Source: Peptococcaceae bacterium BICA1-8
GTDB taxonomy: Bacteria; Bacillota; Peptococcia; Peptococcales; BICA1-8
Assembly (NCBI GenBank): GCA_000802045.1
Contig: JUEF01000152.1
Coordinates: 1 to 61,574, forward strand
DNA: 61,574 bases
Reading direction: 5' to 3'
Translations under genes and position numbers: made by a program
Part shown: piece after piece, positions 1-9,394 of the stretch
Layout: each line of letters starts with the position of its first letter
Numbering within the stretch: the stretch's first letter is position 1
The notes under the pieces: generated by a model
Seen by the model: only the letters and a program-made list of their open reading frames with translations
What the model was told of the DNA's origin: nothing
Database searches by the model: none

Positions 1-35
1 AGTGGCTAGTGGCTAGTTGTTAGTGACTAGTAATT
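1..35. repeat. GTGGCTAGT/GTGACTAGT heptad tract
   Basis: A low-complexity run of imperfect 7-mers of the type GTGGCTA and GTGACTA. It is the first of about a dozen similar tracts in intergenic DNA of this window (for example near 25075, 29365, 39846, 40063, 49945 and 50178). No coding potential is visible. Its function is unknown. Confidence 0.7.
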
Positions 36-74
36 ATATTTTTAAGAGACAGAAAGTCCAAAATGATGTAATAA

Positions 75-166
75 GGAAAGGGGACACACCAATTAGGAGT
101 GGGGACACACCTGCTGAAGCTTGGGTTATTTATTGGGAACAGGAATGTCCCCAATAGGTATGTCCC
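75..166. repeat. GGGGACA-type palindrome (core copy of the 180 bp element)
   Basis: It contains GGGGACACACCTGC at 101 and ACAGGAATGTCCCC at 139, which pair as a hairpin, plus an extra GGGGACACACC at 80 and TATGTCCC at 159. The same core, in the opposite orientation, forms the middle of the two larger elements at 22768-22945 and 25883-26063. This copy lacks their outer arms. Such GGGGACA palindromes resemble REP-type elements, but that link is inference. Confidence 0.6.
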
Positions 167-217
167 TCAATGACATGTATCTTGCCTCATGCTTCTTACC
201 TCTTGCATCCTGAATGC

Positions 218-247
218 AAAAAACCTGCCGCTTTGCGACAGGTTTTT
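218..247 (-). terminator. Rho-independent terminator of the tRNA operon
   Basis: Read on the minus strand, an ACCTGTCGC/GCGGCAGGT stem with one mismatch and a short loop is followed by six U. It begins only a few bases beyond the CCA end of the tRNA-Val gene, as expected for the end of the three-tRNA transcript. Confidence 0.85.
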
Positions 248-251
248 CTAA

Positions 252-327
252 TGGTGGGCGATGACGGGATCGAACCGCCGACCCCCTGCTTGTAAGGCAG
301 GTGCTCTCCCAGCTGAGCTAATCGCCC
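252..327 (-). tRNA. tRNA-Val (anticodon TAC)
   Basis: A 76-nt cloverleaf is visible on the minus strand. The acceptor arm is GGGCGAT/ATCGCCC with discriminator A and an encoded CCA. The D arm is of the AGCTCAGCTGGGAGAGC type, the anticodon loop is CTTACAA (TAC, valine), and the T arm contains GGTTCGATCC. It is the last gene of a tRNA operon that ends in the adjacent terminator. Confidence 0.95.
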
Positions 328-328
328 A

Positions 329-406
329 TAACGGAGGTCAGATATCCGAAGTCAGATGTCTGATTTTTACTCCGACTTCTGATTTCCGACTACAGACTTC
401 TGTTTT
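329..406. repeat. GAAGTCAGATGTCTGA repeat in tRNA spacer
   Basis: The spacer between tRNA-Val and tRNA-Glu consists of degenerate direct and inverted copies of a CCGACTTCTGATTT-like word. The next spacer (484-560) is filled by the same family (CTGACCTCTGACATCCGACC). In the operon transcript these could fold into hairpins between the tRNAs, perhaps as processing sites, but that is inference. Confidence 0.55.
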
Positions 407-483
407 TGGTGACGCGTACGGGATTCGAACCCATGGATGCCAGCGTGAAAGGCTGGTGAGTTAAGCCGCTTCTCCAACGCGCC
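407..483 (-). tRNA. tRNA-Glu (anticodon TTC)
   Basis: A 77-nt cloverleaf on the minus strand. The acceptor arm GGCGCGT/ACGCGTC contains one G-U pair, with A73 and an encoded CCA. The anticodon loop is CTTTCAC (TTC, glutamate), with a CCAGC/GCTGG anticodon stem, and the T arm contains GGTTCGAATCC. It is the middle gene of the operon. Confidence 0.95.
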
Positions 484-560
484 ATAAACGGAGATCGGTC
501 ATCAGAAGTCAGAGGTCTGAAAAATTCTGACCTCTGACATCCGACCTCTGATTTCTAGTT
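484..560. repeat. GAAGTCAGAGGTCTGA inverted repeat in tRNA spacer
   Basis: The words AGAAGTCAGAGGTCTGA and TTCTGACCTCTGACATCC form an inverted repeat that occupies the whole gap between tRNA-Glu and the CAT tRNA. It belongs to the same family as 329-406. Confidence 0.55.
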
Positions 561-635
561 TGGTGGGCCCACCTGGGATTGAACCAGGGACCGTCCGGTT
601 ATGAGCCGGATGCTCTACCGCTGAGCTATAGGCCC
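561..635 (-). tRNA. tRNA with CAT anticodon (Ile2 type likely, else elongator Met)
   Basis: A 75-nt cloverleaf on the minus strand. The acceptor arm is GGGCCTA/TGGGCCC, with A73 and an encoded CCA. The anticodon loop is CTCATAA, anticodon CAT. The GGCTCATAACC anticodon arm resembles the lysidine-modified tRNA-Ile2 of Firmicutes more than elongator tRNA-Met, but isotype cannot be proven from sequence alone. Position 1 is a paired G, so it is not an initiator tRNA. It is the first gene of the operon. Confidence 0.9.
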
Positions 636-676
636 AAGAAGAAAAATCATTAGCAGAACCTTGTGCGACAAAGACT

Positions 677-705
677 ATTATACGAAAAATATGCAAGTAA
701 GTCAA
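677..705 (-). promoter_or_regulatory. SigA-type promoter of the tRNA operon
   Basis: On the minus strand TTGACT (700-705) and TATAAT (677-682) are separated by exactly 17 bases, about 40 bases upstream of the first tRNA. It lies inside the loop of an inverted repeat (GCAGAACCTT at 655 and AAGGTTCTGC at 709), which may also act as the end of the rpoD transcript. Confidence 0.85.
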
Positions 706-788
706 CAGGAAGGTTCTGCCATATTGTATTTTTAGGTTAAGATTTCGCTGACGCGCCCACGACATATAGTATAGCAGTATTAGCAAGA

Positions 789-1886
789 TCAGTCCAGATA
801 GTCCTTTAGTTTGCGACTTCTACTGGGATGACGCAGCTTCCTCAATGCCTTTGCTTCAATCTGTCGTATCCGTTCTCTTGTCACACCAAACTCTTGACCC
901 ACTTCTTCTAAGGTCCTAGCGCGGCCATCATCTAGCCCAAAACGCAACCGCAATACTTTTTCTTCTCTTGGTGTTAAAGTATCTAGCACACCCTCTAACT
1001 GTTCCTTCAACAATATATAAGAGGCTGCCTCCGCTGGTGCAGGAGCATCTTCATCTTCTATAAAGTCCCCTAAATGACTATCTTCTTCCTCACCTATGGG
1101 TGTTTCTAAGGAAACAGGCTCTTGGGCAATTTTCATTATTTCCCTAACCCGTTCTACTGGAATATCCATCTCCTTAGCAATCTCATCAGGAGAAGGTTCT
1201 CTTCCTAATTCTTGCAACAAATGACGGGAAACTCGAATTAGTTTGTTGATGGTTTCTACCATATGGACAGGAATCCTGATAGTACGAGCCTGGTCTGCTA
1301 TAGCTCGGGTTATAGCCTGCCTAATCCACCAGGTAGCATAGGTACTAAATTTAAAACCTTTACGAAAATCAAATTTCTCTACCGCTTTTATTAGACCTAG
1401 ATTACCTTCCTGAATTAAATCGAGAAACATCATCCCACGACCAACATAACGCTTAGCAATACTTACTACTAAACGCAAATTAGCTTCAGCTAGACGCCTT
1501 TTAGCTTCTTCATCACCCTGCTCCATACGCTTTGCTAATTCAACTTCTTCTTCTGCGCTCAAAAGAGGTACTCGGCCAATTTCCTTTAAATACATACGAA
1601 CCGGGTCATCTATCCCAACACCTTCTGGAATAGATAAGTCCAACTCGGCCTCATCATCTTCTTCATTCTTAGGTTCAACGACATTAAGCTGGTCCAAGGC
1701 ACTATCGTCTGCCACTACCTCAATACCCATAGACCCAAGGTGCTCATAGACTTCATCTATTTGGTCAGGAGTTAATTCAACACCCTGTAAGGTATCCATT
1801 ATTTCCTGGTAAGTTAAAGCCCCTCGTTTTTTACCTTTTTCTACTAAATCTTTAACACCTTCAATTTTTAATTTTTCTTCTTTCAA
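789..1886 (-). CDS. rpoD: RNA polymerase primary sigma factor (sigma-70/SigA)
   Basis: This is the housekeeping sigma factor that directs RNA polymerase to -35/-10 promoters. The 365-residue protein is typical for Firmicutes SigA. It has region 1.1 (about residues 1-75), region 1.2 ([12 protein letters not shown], 93-104), region 2 with the -10 recognition helix [15 protein letters not shown] (181-195), region 3 (205-280) and region 4 with the helix-turn-helix [18 protein letters not shown] (about 335-352). It lies 18 bp downstream of dnaG, which recreates the macromolecular synthesis operon yqxD-dnaG-sigA of Bacillus. An AGGGGGGA-like ribosome binding site precedes the ATG. No unusual residues are seen in the DNA-binding helices. 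Confidence 0.97.
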   Translation of the reverse strand: MKEEKLKIEGVKDLVEKGKKRGALTYQEIMDTLQGVELTPDQIDEVYEHLGSMGIEVVADDSALDQLNVVEPKNEEDDEAELDLSIPEGVGIDDPVRMYLKEIGRVPLLSAEEEVELAKRMEQGDEEAKRRLAEANLRLVVSIAKRYVGRGMMFLDLIQEGNLGLIKAVEKFDFRKGFKFSTYATWWIRQAITRAIADQARTIRIPVHMVETINKLIRVSRHLLQELGREPSPDEIAKEMDIPVERVREIMKIAQEPVSLETPIGEEEDSHLGDFIEDEDAPAPAEAASYILLKEQLEGVLDTLTPREEKVLRLRFGLDDGRARTLEEVGQEFGVTRERIRQIEAKALRKLRHPSRSRKLKDYLD

Positions 1887-1904
1887 GGTCTGTTCCCCCC
1901 TTCC

Positions 1905-3698
1905 CTAGGGTGCCAATAGCTTTTTCTGTTGTATGAGCCATTCTATTCGAGAAAGAAGCTGATTTAGCCTTTCCGAATCACCCGATTTTTCAGCTTCACT
2001 TAATTCCCTGATAGTATCACTATATTCTTTATTAAGCTTATTGATTTGCAAATTTTTTATATAATCTGCGGTAGCTTTAGTGGTATTGGTTATTTCAAAA
2101 TCACCAATTAGGATAGCTGCCAGCAGTTGACTATCTTTATCATCCAAGTCTGTACCTGTTACTTTGCTTTTAGCTTGATAAACCTTCCATATCCTTTGAA
2201 AAAAATTATCTAAAGGTGGAGTAAAAAGTTCCATTCCTCCTGCATCTTCCAAACGAGGAAAGATACTATTATCTTCAAAAAGCATTCTAAGCATTTGAAC
2301 TTCAATTTTATTAAAACCACGTAGATTTACAATATTATTATTCTCTCTTTTTTCCTGCTTTCTATCCTTATTTTGGGGAAATTTCTGCTTTTCCCGCAAG
2401 TATTTGCGTAATTCGTCCATAATACTAGCTTCTGCTAAGCCTAACTTAATGGCAATAATTTTTACTGCACTTTCCCTAGCCACAGGACTATCTATTTTTG
2501 CTAAATCCGGCAAAATACTCTGCATTACTTTAATTTTACCCTCAATAGAACTAGTATTAACATTTTCCATAGCTTTAAATAATTTATATTCAATAAAGCT
2601 TTCACCTTGCATTACTAGTTCCTCAAATTTTTCTTTACCTGACTTTCTCAAATAATCATCAGGGTCCATTCCCTGGGGCAGATTTACAACCCGTACCTGA
2701 CAGCCTAAATCAGCGAGAATATCCAAACCCCGTAAAGCAGCATTTGAACCAGCTACATCAGCATCATAGGCAATAGCTACTTGATAGGTATGACGCATAA
2801 GCGCCCGGGCCTGATTTGAAGTTAAGGCGGTACCTAATGATGCAACTGCATTAGTAACACCAAACTGGTGACAGGCAATAACATCCATATATCCTTCAAC
2901 CATTACAGCTAAATCAGCTTGACGGATAGAGCCTTTTGCAAGATGTAAACCATATAAATATTGACCTTTATTAAAAAGGGGTGTATCAGGAGAATTTAGG
3001 TATTTTGGTTCCCCATCATCAAGTACACGACCTCCAAAAGCAATCACCCGGCCGCTGTGGTCCCAAATTGGAAACATTAAACGACCACGGAAGCGATCAT
3101 AGTACCCCTTCTCGGAATTTCTGGGAAGAGCTAAGCCCATTTCGTGTAATTCCCTCGAGTCCACGCCTTTCTTGCCCATAAAATTAATAAGTCCATCCCA
3201 GTCGGATAGAACTGCTCCTAATTGAAATTTTTCAATAATATGGAGATCTATTCCTCTATTTCTTAAGTAACTAAGTGCTTTTTGTCCCACCTTGGTATCT
3301 AAAAGCACTTTATGGTAATACTGGGCTGTTAACTCATTAATCTTGTACCATCTTTCCCTCTTTTTTAATACTTTTAGCTCTTTTTCACTCATTTCCTGTT
3401 GCGGTAAAGATATCCCAGCCTTTTGGGCCATTTTTTCTACAGCTTCAGGAAAGGTTAAGCCCTCTGACTGCATAATAAAGCTGAATATATTACCACCAAC
3501 ACCGCAGCCAAAACAACGAAATATCTGTTTATCAGGGGAAACAACAAAAGATGGCGTTTTTTCATGATGGAAGGGACAAAGCCCTTGATAATTCCTGCCT
3601 GTTTTTTTTAATAGCAGATGCTCACTAATAATATCTACTATGTCCGAGCGGGCTACAATCTCATCAATTATTTCTTGAGGAATAAATCCTGTTGCCAT
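1905..3698 (-). CDS. dnaG: DNA primase DnaG
   Basis: DnaG synthesises RNA primers for the replication fork and works with the replicative helicase. The protein has about 597 residues. A CHC2 zinc finger is complete (Cys41, His44, Cys62, Cys65). The TOPRIM catalytic domain has EGYMD at about 268-272 followed by AYDAD further on, and a less conserved C-terminal part (from about 425) would contact the helicase. In-frame GTG (3707) and ATG (3704) codons lie upstream, but AGGTGATGGAG sits correctly for the ATG at 3698 (MATGFIPQEIID), so that start was chosen. It is followed by rpoD with an 18 bp gap and preceded by yqxD. Confidence 0.96.
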   Translation of the reverse strand: MATGFIPQEIIDEIVARSDIVDIISEHLLLKKTGRNYQGLCPFHHEKTPSFVVSPDKQIFRCFGCGVGGNIFSFIMQSEGLTFPEAVEKMAQKAGISLPQQEMSEKELKVLKKRERWYKINELTAQYYHKVLLDTKVGQKALSYLRNRGIDLHIIEKFQLGAVLSDWDGLINFMGKKGVDSRELHEMGLALPRNSEKGYYDRFRGRLMFPIWDHSGRVIAFGGRVLDDGEPKYLNSPDTPLFNKGQYLYGLHLAKGSIRQADLAVMVEGYMDVIACHQFGVTNAVASLGTALTSNQARALMRHTYQVAIAYDADVAGSNAALRGLDILADLGCQVRVVNLPQGMDPDDYLRKSGKEKFEELVMQGESFIEYKLFKAMENVNTSSIEGKIKVMQSILPDLAKIDSPVARESAVKIIAIKLGLAEASIMDELRKYLREKQKFPQNKDRKQEKRENNNIVNLRGFNKIEVQMLRMLFEDNSIFPRLEDAGGMELFTPPLDNFFQRIWKVYQAKSKVTGTDLDDKDSQLLAAILIGDFEITNTTKATADYIKNLQINKLNKEYSDTIRELSEAEKSGDSERLNQLLSRIEWLIQQKKLLAP

Positions 3699-3748
3699 CT
3701 CCATCACCTACAAATTAACTTCTTAAAGAAATTTCGCCATTGCTTCAT

Positions 3749-4195
3749 TTATTCCTGCTTAAGTTGTAAAACTAAAGTGAGCAGTGACTCTTTAAAATTT
3801 TCTTTGTCACTTTTGGTAAACGCCTTAGGGCCTGAAGTCTTACCACCACTCCTGCGAATTTTTGCAGAAAGATGTCTCTTAAATAATAAGTGGTCAATAT
3901 TTTTACTGGTATAGCTTTTACCACTATGGTGTAAAGCTTTCACCCCTTTTCCCAAAACTAGAGAAGCTAATCCGTAGTCTTGGGTTACTAAAATATCACC
4001 CGCTTTTATTCTATTTATTATTGCAATATCTGCTGCCTCCGGCACATTGTCGACAATGACGTATTCTACTCCATCTACAAAAGAACTATAATGGGAAATA
4101 CTGTTGACAATTATGACTTGAATAGCATATTGCCTAGCAACCTCGATAATTACATCTTTAACAGGACAGGCATCGGCATCTACAAAAATTCTCAT
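3749..4195 (-). CDS. yqxD: YaiI/YqxD family protein (DUF188)
   Basis: A 148-residue member of the DUF188 family, which is related to PIN-domain-like folds; its biochemical role is unproven. The hallmark MRIFVDADACPVK opens the protein, and ILVTQDYGLA and GKSYTSKNID follow. The longest ORF starts four codons earlier, but GAGTGA is spaced for the ATG at 4195, which also matches the family N terminus. In Bacillus subtilis yqxD is likewise directly upstream of dnaG and sigA, so the operon context is conserved. Confidence 0.9.
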   Translation of the reverse strand: MRIFVDADACPVKDVIIEVARQYAIQVIIVNSISHYSSFVDGVEYVIVDNVPEAADIAIINRIKAGDILVTQDYGLASLVLGKGVKALHHSGKSYTSKNIDHLLFKRHLSAKIRRSGGKTSGPKAFTKSDKENFKESLLTLVLQLKQE

Positions 4196-4515
4196 TATTT
4201 CACTCAACTTTTAAGGAATTAATAAAAAATAACAACGGATAACTAATATTCGCTAATTATATAAAATTTCCTGCAAGAAAATTAATTTTTTTCTTGGCAA
4301 ATCAAAATTTTTTTTATATAATTATACTTCTATATTATGTACCAAAATTTCCAATTAAAAACATTCAATCGTCTAAGCGTCAAAAGACGTTTATTCGTCT
4401 ATCGTCTATCAAATTTTGATTCATCAATCATCTTTCGTCAAATTCCTAGTTACTACTTTAGGATATCGGTATAAAGGACGAGTTGACGAATTGACGTTTC
4501 GACGAATTAACGAAA
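4196..4515. other. Intergenic region with CGTCTATCGTC repeats
   Basis: No gene is seen. The part next to yqxD is very AT-rich and holds TATAAT-like hexamers at 4256 and 4321 (minus strand), each with only a poor -35, so the yqxD-dnaG-rpoD promoter may lie here. The half next to dgt (4370-4512) is a run of CGTCTATCGTC, GACGAATTGACG and similar words, a repeat type seen again near 5655, 16690, 29400 and 52085. Confidence 0.5.
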
Positions 4516-5562
4516 TTATTTATTTATAAATGATTTCGGCACCACTAATTCCTTGAATAAGGCTACACAATAATTATCACTCATCCCGGAAATATAATCG
4601 GTTACTCCTCTTTCTAAGCCTTCTTCCTCAACTATCTCATTATAGAATGCCGGTAGTTTGTTAGGATTTTTTTTATAATATTTAAACAAATACTCTACTA
4701 CAAATACGGCCCTTTCCCTCTCTTGGATGCAATAATTACCTTTATAAACATTAGCAAACATAAACTCCCGCAAGCCCTTTAAAGCCTCCTCCTTTTCAGG
4801 GCTTAAGCTTATTAGAGCCTGGGGGTTAATTTTAAGCTGTTCTGAAACATGCTCAATAATGTCTATTACAAGTGTTGCAATCCTAGCACCATGTGTGCTT
4901 CCTAAAACCTCCAAATATTTTTGCGGCAAATCCTCTTGGCTCAAAATGCCTGCTCTCATGCTATCATCAATATCATGCTGGACATATGCTATTTTGTCAC
5001 TTAAACGAATTATCTGACCTTCCAAGGTTTCTGCGTAATCTTTACTAACACCAAAACCGCTATGATGCCATACTCCATCTAAAACCTCATGGGACAAATT
5101 TAATCCCCGCCCTAAGCTGCCCCGCTCAATCTTGGTCAAAACCCGCACACTGTTTTCATTATGACGAAAACCGCCGGGAACCAGGTCATTTAATACTTCT
5201 TCCCCTGTATGGGCAAAAGGAGTATGACCGCAATCATGGGCTAATGCTATAGCTTCAATCAAATCCTCATTTAGACCTAAGCCTTTACCAATAGTTTTTG
5301 CGATCTGATTTACTTCTAAGGTATGGGTAAGTCTAGTGCGATAATGATCATTAGTAGGGGAAATGTACACCTGGGTTTTATGTTTGAGCCTACGGAAGGC
5401 TTTAGAATGAATGACCCTATCACGATCTCGCATAAAACAAGTTCTCACTGGATCCTGTTCTTCATCTATTTCCCGACCTCGTGAGCTTTTAGCTAAGAAC
5501 GCAAAAGAAGATAAGCATTTTTCTTCCATGGCTTCGATATTCTCTCTAATCAGAGCAATCAC
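4516..5562 (-). CDS. dgt: Deoxyguanosinetriphosphate triphosphohydrolase-like HD protein
   Basis: A dNTP triphosphohydrolase of the HD superfamily that removes triphosphate from dNTPs. The 348-residue protein has the early motif RDRDRVIHSKAFRRLKHKTQ (45-64), first metal His80 in RTRLTHTLEV, the HD pair His109-Asp110 in AHDCGHTPFAHTGEE, and a late Asp in LSDKIAYVQHDIDD. This is the shorter Clostridia/Bacteroides-type variant. It lies between the ppdK cluster and yqxD-dnaG, separated on both sides by repeat-rich spacers, so it is probably transcribed on its own. Substrate preference cannot be told from sequence. Confidence 0.9.
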   Translation of the reverse strand: MIALIRENIEAMEEKCLSSFAFLAKSSRGREIDEEQDPVRTCFMRDRDRVIHSKAFRRLKHKTQVYISPTNDHYRTRLTHTLEVNQIAKTIGKGLGLNEDLIEAIALAHDCGHTPFAHTGEEVLNDLVPGGFRHNENSVRVLTKIERGSLGRGLNLSHEVLDGVWHHSGFGVSKDYAETLEGQIIRLSDKIAYVQHDIDDSMRAGILSQEDLPQKYLEVLGSTHGARIATLVIDIIEHVSEQLKINPQALISLSPEKEEALKGLREFMFANVYKGNYCIQERERAVFVVEYLFKYYKKNPNKLPAFYNEIVEEEGLERGVTDYISGMSDNYCVALFKELVVPKSFINK

Positions 5563-5606
5563 ACCCTAAAATATACTTTGAACATTATTCTTTCTCTATA
5601 AATGGC

Positions 5607-5651
5607 AAAAATCCTTCTTAAAATTGCTTAAAGCAATTTTAAGAAGGATTT
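5607..5651 (-). terminator. Perfect 21 bp inverted repeat, likely terminator after ppdK
   Basis: Positions 5609-5629 and 5631-5651 are exact reverse complements around one base. On the minus strand the hairpin is followed by five U. It would end transcripts coming from ppdK and lies just upstream of dgt. Confidence 0.75.
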
Positions 5652-5724
5652 GCGTCTACACGTCTATTCGTCTATTCGTCTATTCGTAAACTCGTCTTAA
5701 TTAACAAATGGCAATAACCATTCC
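5652..5724. repeat. CGTCTATTCGTCTATT tandem tract
   Basis: Four direct copies of CGTCTATT or close variants (5654-5697) form a tandem octamer tract. It is the same word family as at 4370-4512 and 16690-16800. Confidence 0.6.
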
Positions 5725-5804
5725 TGTCATCCTGAGCGATAGCGAAGGATCTTACGTAGTGAAGGATCTTAAGATCCTTCGGTCGTACCTCCCTCAGGAT
5801 GACA
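5725..5804. repeat. 80 bp TGTCATCCTGAG palindromic element, copy 1
   Basis: It starts TGTCATCCTGAG and ends CTCAGGATGACA, with an inner AAGGATCTTAAGATCCTT palindrome. A second copy at 61495-61574 differs at only two of 80 positions by eye. Similar intergenic elements occur in unrelated bacteria; their mobiliser is not in this window. Confidence 0.85.
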
Positions 5805-5919
5805 CAGCAAACAATCAGTAGCCTGGCATAGTAATGACAGGTATCTCGTAATTATCCCTGGGCACTGACTGGTCACTGAGCACTGATCGCGCACCCGCAT
5901 TTTTTACCCACTAGTAGAC

Positions 5920-8574
5920 TTATTCAGTTCTTGGATAGGCGACCTGGGCCTTAGCTGCAGCTAGGCGGGCTATGGGAACCCGATAGGGTGAACAGCTGAC
6001 AAAATCCAAGCCCCGCAAATGGCAAAACTCTATGGAGCTAGGCTCACCACCGTGCTCACCACAGATACCGATTAACAGGTCACTCTTTTCTGAACGGCCA
6101 CCATTTACAGCCACCTCAATTAATTTCCCTACACCATCCCGATCTAAGACCACAAAGGGATTATCTTTGAGGATTTTTTTCTCCAAATAATCCTGCAAAA
6201 ACTTACCTTCAGCATCATCACGGCTAAAGCCTAGAGTTGTCTGGGTCAAGTCATTGGTACCAAAGGAAAAGAAATCAGCATGCTTCGCAATTTCTGCGGC
6301 AGTTACACAGGCCCGAGGAAGCTCAATCATTGTTCCCACTGTATATTCAAATTCCAGACCGGTTTCCGCCATCACCTTTTTAGCAGCTTCGTCTACATCT
6401 AGCCGCAGTACCTTTAACTCATTAGCATCTATTACTAAAGGTATTTCCACCTCAGGATACACATTATAACCTTCCCGCACTAACCGGGCAGTTGCTTGAA
6501 AAATGGCTCTAGCCTGCATTCTGTAAATTTCCGGATGGGATATGCCCAAACGACAGCCCCTGTGTCCTAGCATGGGGTTAGCTTCAGTCAAAGCCTTAAC
6601 CTTTTGTAGAAGTATCTTTTTTTCCTTTAGCTCTTTAAGGTCAGCACCCTTGTGTTGTAGTTCCATTATTTCGATTACTAATTCTTCGGAATTTGGCAAA
6701 AACTCGTGGAGTGGAGGGTCTAAAAGTCTGATAGTTACAGGAAATCCTTCCATTGCTTTCAATATTCCATAAAAATCATTTTCCTGCACAGGTAAAAGCT
6801 TTTCTAGAGCCTTTTCCCTTTCTTCCAGGTCTACTGCCAAAATCATTTCCTGCACAATAGGCAGACGGTCTTGTGCCATAAACATGTGTTCAGTACGACA
6901 CAGTCCTATCCCTTGAGCTCCAAATTCTCTAGCCTTTTGGGAATCCTCAGGATTATCGGCATTAGCCCTAACACTCATGGCTTTTATTTCATCAGCCCAA
7001 ACTAATAGCCTTTGAAAGCTAGGACTTAATTCTGGATCCACCAGAGGAACTTCCCCTAAAATAACCCGACCGGTGGAACCGTCAATCGATAATACATCTC
7101 CTTTTTTGATAACATTTGGTCCTATCGTAACCTTCTGCTCAACATAATCAATCTTAAGCTCCTCACAGCCACAGACACAAGGCTTGCCCATGCCTCGAGC
7201 TACGACTGCAGCATGGCTTGTCATTCCTCCTCTAGAGGTCAATATACCCCGTGCTGCAACAATTCCATGAATATCGTCAGGAGTGGTTTCTGTTCGAACA
7301 AGTAAAACATCCTTGCCATCTTTCCCTAAAGCTTCCGCTTCATCTGAATCAAATATCACTTGACCGCTGGCTGCTCCTGGTGAAGCTGGCAAACCTTTGG
7401 CAACTACATTTAGCTTGGCATTAGGATCAATACTGGAGTGTAATAATTGGTCTAACTGATTGGGATCAATCCTCAATATAGCTTCCTCTTTAGTAATAAC
7501 CCCTTCATCCACCATATCAACAGCTATCTTGATAGCTGCCCCAGTGGTCCTTTTACCATTACGGGTCTGTAATAGGTAGAGTATTTCATTTTCAATCGTA
7601 AACTCAATATCCTGCATATCTCTATAATGGTCCTCTAAGAGATTTGCAACCTTCACAAATTGGGCAAAAACAATTGGCAGGTCTTGTTCAAGATGGTTAA
7701 TAGGCTGGGGTGTGCGGATACCTGCTACTACATCCTCACCTTGGGCATTGATTAAGTACTCACCGTAGAGCTCTTTATTACCGTTAGAGGGATTACGAGT
7801 AAAGGCTACACCAGTACCACTGGAATTACCCATGTTGCCAAAGACCATGGATTGGACATTTACTGCGGTGCCTAAATCATAAGGAATCTTATTAATTTGT
7901 CTATAGACATGGGCTCTTGGATTATCCCAAGAGTCAAAGACAGACTTAATAGCCAAAATTAATTGGTCAGTAGGCTCCTGCGGAAACTCTTGCCCGCTGA
8001 TTCTTTTCACTATTACCTTATACTCAGAAATAATATTTTTAAGTGCTTGTATTGATAATTCATGGTCATTTTTGACTGCGGCCTTTTCTTTATGTTTCTC
8101 TAAAATTGTTTCAAACTCGTAATGTTCAACACCCATCACTACATCACTATACATTTGAATAAAACGACGATAACAGTCAAGGGCAAAACGTTCATTTCCG
8201 GTATTTTCCGCTACTCCTTTTACGGTTAGATCATTTAAGCCCAGATTTAATATGGTATCCATCATTCCGGGCATAGAAACAACAGAACCGGAACGAACGG
8301 AAACCAGGAGGGGATTTGTCTTATCACCAAATTTCTTGCCGGTTTTTTCCTCTACATCCTGTAATTTTGTCCAAATTTGTTCTTTTAGGCCTTCCGGCAG
8401 CTCTTTCTTTGCGGCAAAGTAATTGATACATGCCTCTGTAGTAATAGTTAATCCCGGCGGTACCGGCAAGCCGATATAAGTCATCTCAGCCAGATTTGCA
8501 CCTTTACCACCTAAGAGAGACTTCATTTCTTTGCGGCCCTCCTGGAATAAATAAACATACTTTTTACTTAACAA
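5920..8574 (-). CDS. ppdK: Pyruvate, phosphate dikinase
   Basis: It interconverts pyruvate + ATP + Pi with phosphoenolpyruvate + AMP + PPi, linking glycolysis and gluconeogenesis in anaerobes. The 884 residues match the full-length family. The N-terminal nucleotide-binding domain begins with [10 protein letters not shown]. The swivelling phosphohistidine domain has GGMTSHAA with catalytic His454 and the regulatory Thr452 two residues before it. The C-terminal PEP domain has GTNDLTQ and catalytic Cys838 in GICGEHGG. The start is TTG, spaced 6 bases from GGGGGGA, and overlaps the end of ppsR by 11 bp, so translation is probably coupled. The operon ccpN-ppsR-ppdK puts the enzyme, its kinase/phosphorylase and a likely transcription regulator together. 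Confidence 0.97.
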   Translation of the reverse strand: MLSKKYVYLFQEGRKEMKSLLGGKGANLAEMTYIGLPVPPGLTITTEACINYFAAKKELPEGLKEQIWTKLQDVEEKTGKKFGDKTNPLLVSVRSGSVVSMPGMMDTILNLGLNDLTVKGVAENTGNERFALDCYRRFIQMYSDVVMGVEHYEFETILEKHKEKAAVKNDHELSIQALKNIISEYKVIVKRISGQEFPQEPTDQLILAIKSVFDSWDNPRAHVYRQINKIPYDLGTAVNVQSMVFGNMGNSSGTGVAFTRNPSNGNKELYGEYLINAQGEDVVAGIRTPQPINHLEQDLPIVFAQFVKVANLLEDHYRDMQDIEFTIENEILYLLQTRNGKRTTGAAIKIAVDMVDEGVITKEEAILRIDPNQLDQLLHSSIDPNAKLNVVAKGLPASPGAASGQVIFDSDEAEALGKDGKDVLLVRTETTPDDIHGIVAARGILTSRGGMTSHAAVVARGMGKPCVCGCEELKIDYVEQKVTIGPNVIKKGDVLSIDGSTGRVILGEVPLVDPELSPSFQRLLVWADEIKAMSVRANADNPEDSQKAREFGAQGIGLCRTEHMFMAQDRLPIVQEMILAVDLEEREKALEKLLPVQENDFYGILKAMEGFPVTIRLLDPPLHEFLPNSEELVIEIMELQHKGADLKELKEKKILLQKVKALTEANPMLGHRGCRLGISHPEIYRMQARAIFQATARLVREGYNVYPEVEIPLVIDANELKVLRLDVDEAAKKVMAETGLEFEYTVGTMIELPRACVTAAEIAKHADFFSFGTNDLTQTTLGFSRDDAEGKFLQDYLEKKILKDNPFVVLDRDGVGKLIEVAVNGGRSEKSDLLIGICGEHGGEPSSIEFCHLRGLDFVSCSPYRVPIARLAAAKAQVAYPRTE

Positions 8575-9388
8575 TATTATCCCCCCGGTAATAAATTTGT
8601 AGGACTTTACTGGCTGTTTCTTCTACAGCCTTATTTGAAACATCAATAATTGGGCACCCTATTCTTTTCATAATGTTTTCGGCATATTCCAGTTCCTTTA
8701 AAATCCTCTCCAAACTGGCATAGTCAGCACTAGAAACAAGACCTAAGGTTTTGAGACGTTCCTGTCTAATTTCGTTTAGAATTTGGGGTCTTATAGTTAA
8801 ACCTACTGCTTTACCTCTAGGTAAATTAAACAATTCATCCGGCGGATTTACTTCAGGTACTAGAGGTATATTGGCTGCCTTAATCCTTTTATGAGCTAGA
8901 TACATACATAGGGGAGTTTTTGAGGTCCTTGAAACACCTAGTAATACGATATCAGCGTAAATAACTCCCCGAGGGTCTTTGCCATCGTCATATTTAACCG
9001 CAAACTCAATAGCTTCAATTTTTCTAAAATAATCATCATCTAGTTTATGTAACAAGCCCGGTTCTCTTCGGGGTTCATAACCGGTGAGCTGACGTATTCC
9101 CATCATCATCGGTCCTAAAACATCAACAGTAGGTAAATTTCTCTTCTTTGCCTCAGCCTCCAAGGTAATTTTTAAATCCTCTACCACCAATGTATAAGCA
9201 ATAAGACTGTTATAGCGGCTGGCTTCTTCTATCACCTCTAAAAGATGGTCTTGGTGACTGACATAAGGAGCCCTCCTAAACTCAACTCCCGCACCATTAT
9301 ATTGACTAGCAGCAGCTCTAACTACAAACTCTGCTGTTTCGCCTAATGAATCTGATATTATATAAACAATAGGTTTACTAATAGTCAT
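8564..9388 (-). CDS. ppsR: PPDK regulatory protein (ADP-dependent kinase / Pi-dependent phosphorylase)
   Basis: A DUF299-family bifunctional enzyme that inactivates dikinases by ADP-dependent threonine phosphorylation and reactivates them by Pi-dependent dephosphorylation. The 274-residue protein has the family opening [12 protein letters not shown] and the nucleotide-binding loop GVSRTSKT (151-158). PPDK encoded directly downstream carries the expected target Thr452 next to His454, so PPDK rather than PEP synthase is the likely partner. ATG follows AGGAGGGG. The gap to ccpN is only 6 bp. Confidence 0.95.
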   Translation of the reverse strand: MTISKPIVYIISDSLGETAEFVVRAAASQYNGAGVEFRRAPYVSHQDHLLEVIEEASRYNSLIAYTLVVEDLKITLEAEAKKRNLPTVDVLGPMMMGIRQLTGYEPRREPGLLHKLDDDYFRKIEAIEFAVKYDDGKDPRGVIYADIVLLGVSRTSKTPLCMYLAHKRIKAANIPLVPEVNPPDELFNLPRGKAVGLTIRPQILNEIRQERLKTLGLVSSADYASLERILKELEYAENIMKRIGCPIIDVSNKAVEETASKVLQIYYRGDNIVK

Positions 9389-9394
9389 CCCCTC

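Noticed and set aside
261-464. Plus-strand ORF of 67 codons across tRNA-Val and tRNA-Glu
   Set aside because: It runs antisense through two clear tRNA genes and has no ribosome binding site.
502-786. Minus-strand ORF of 94 codons
   Set aside because: It covers the CAT tRNA gene and its promoter, so it is not a protein gene.
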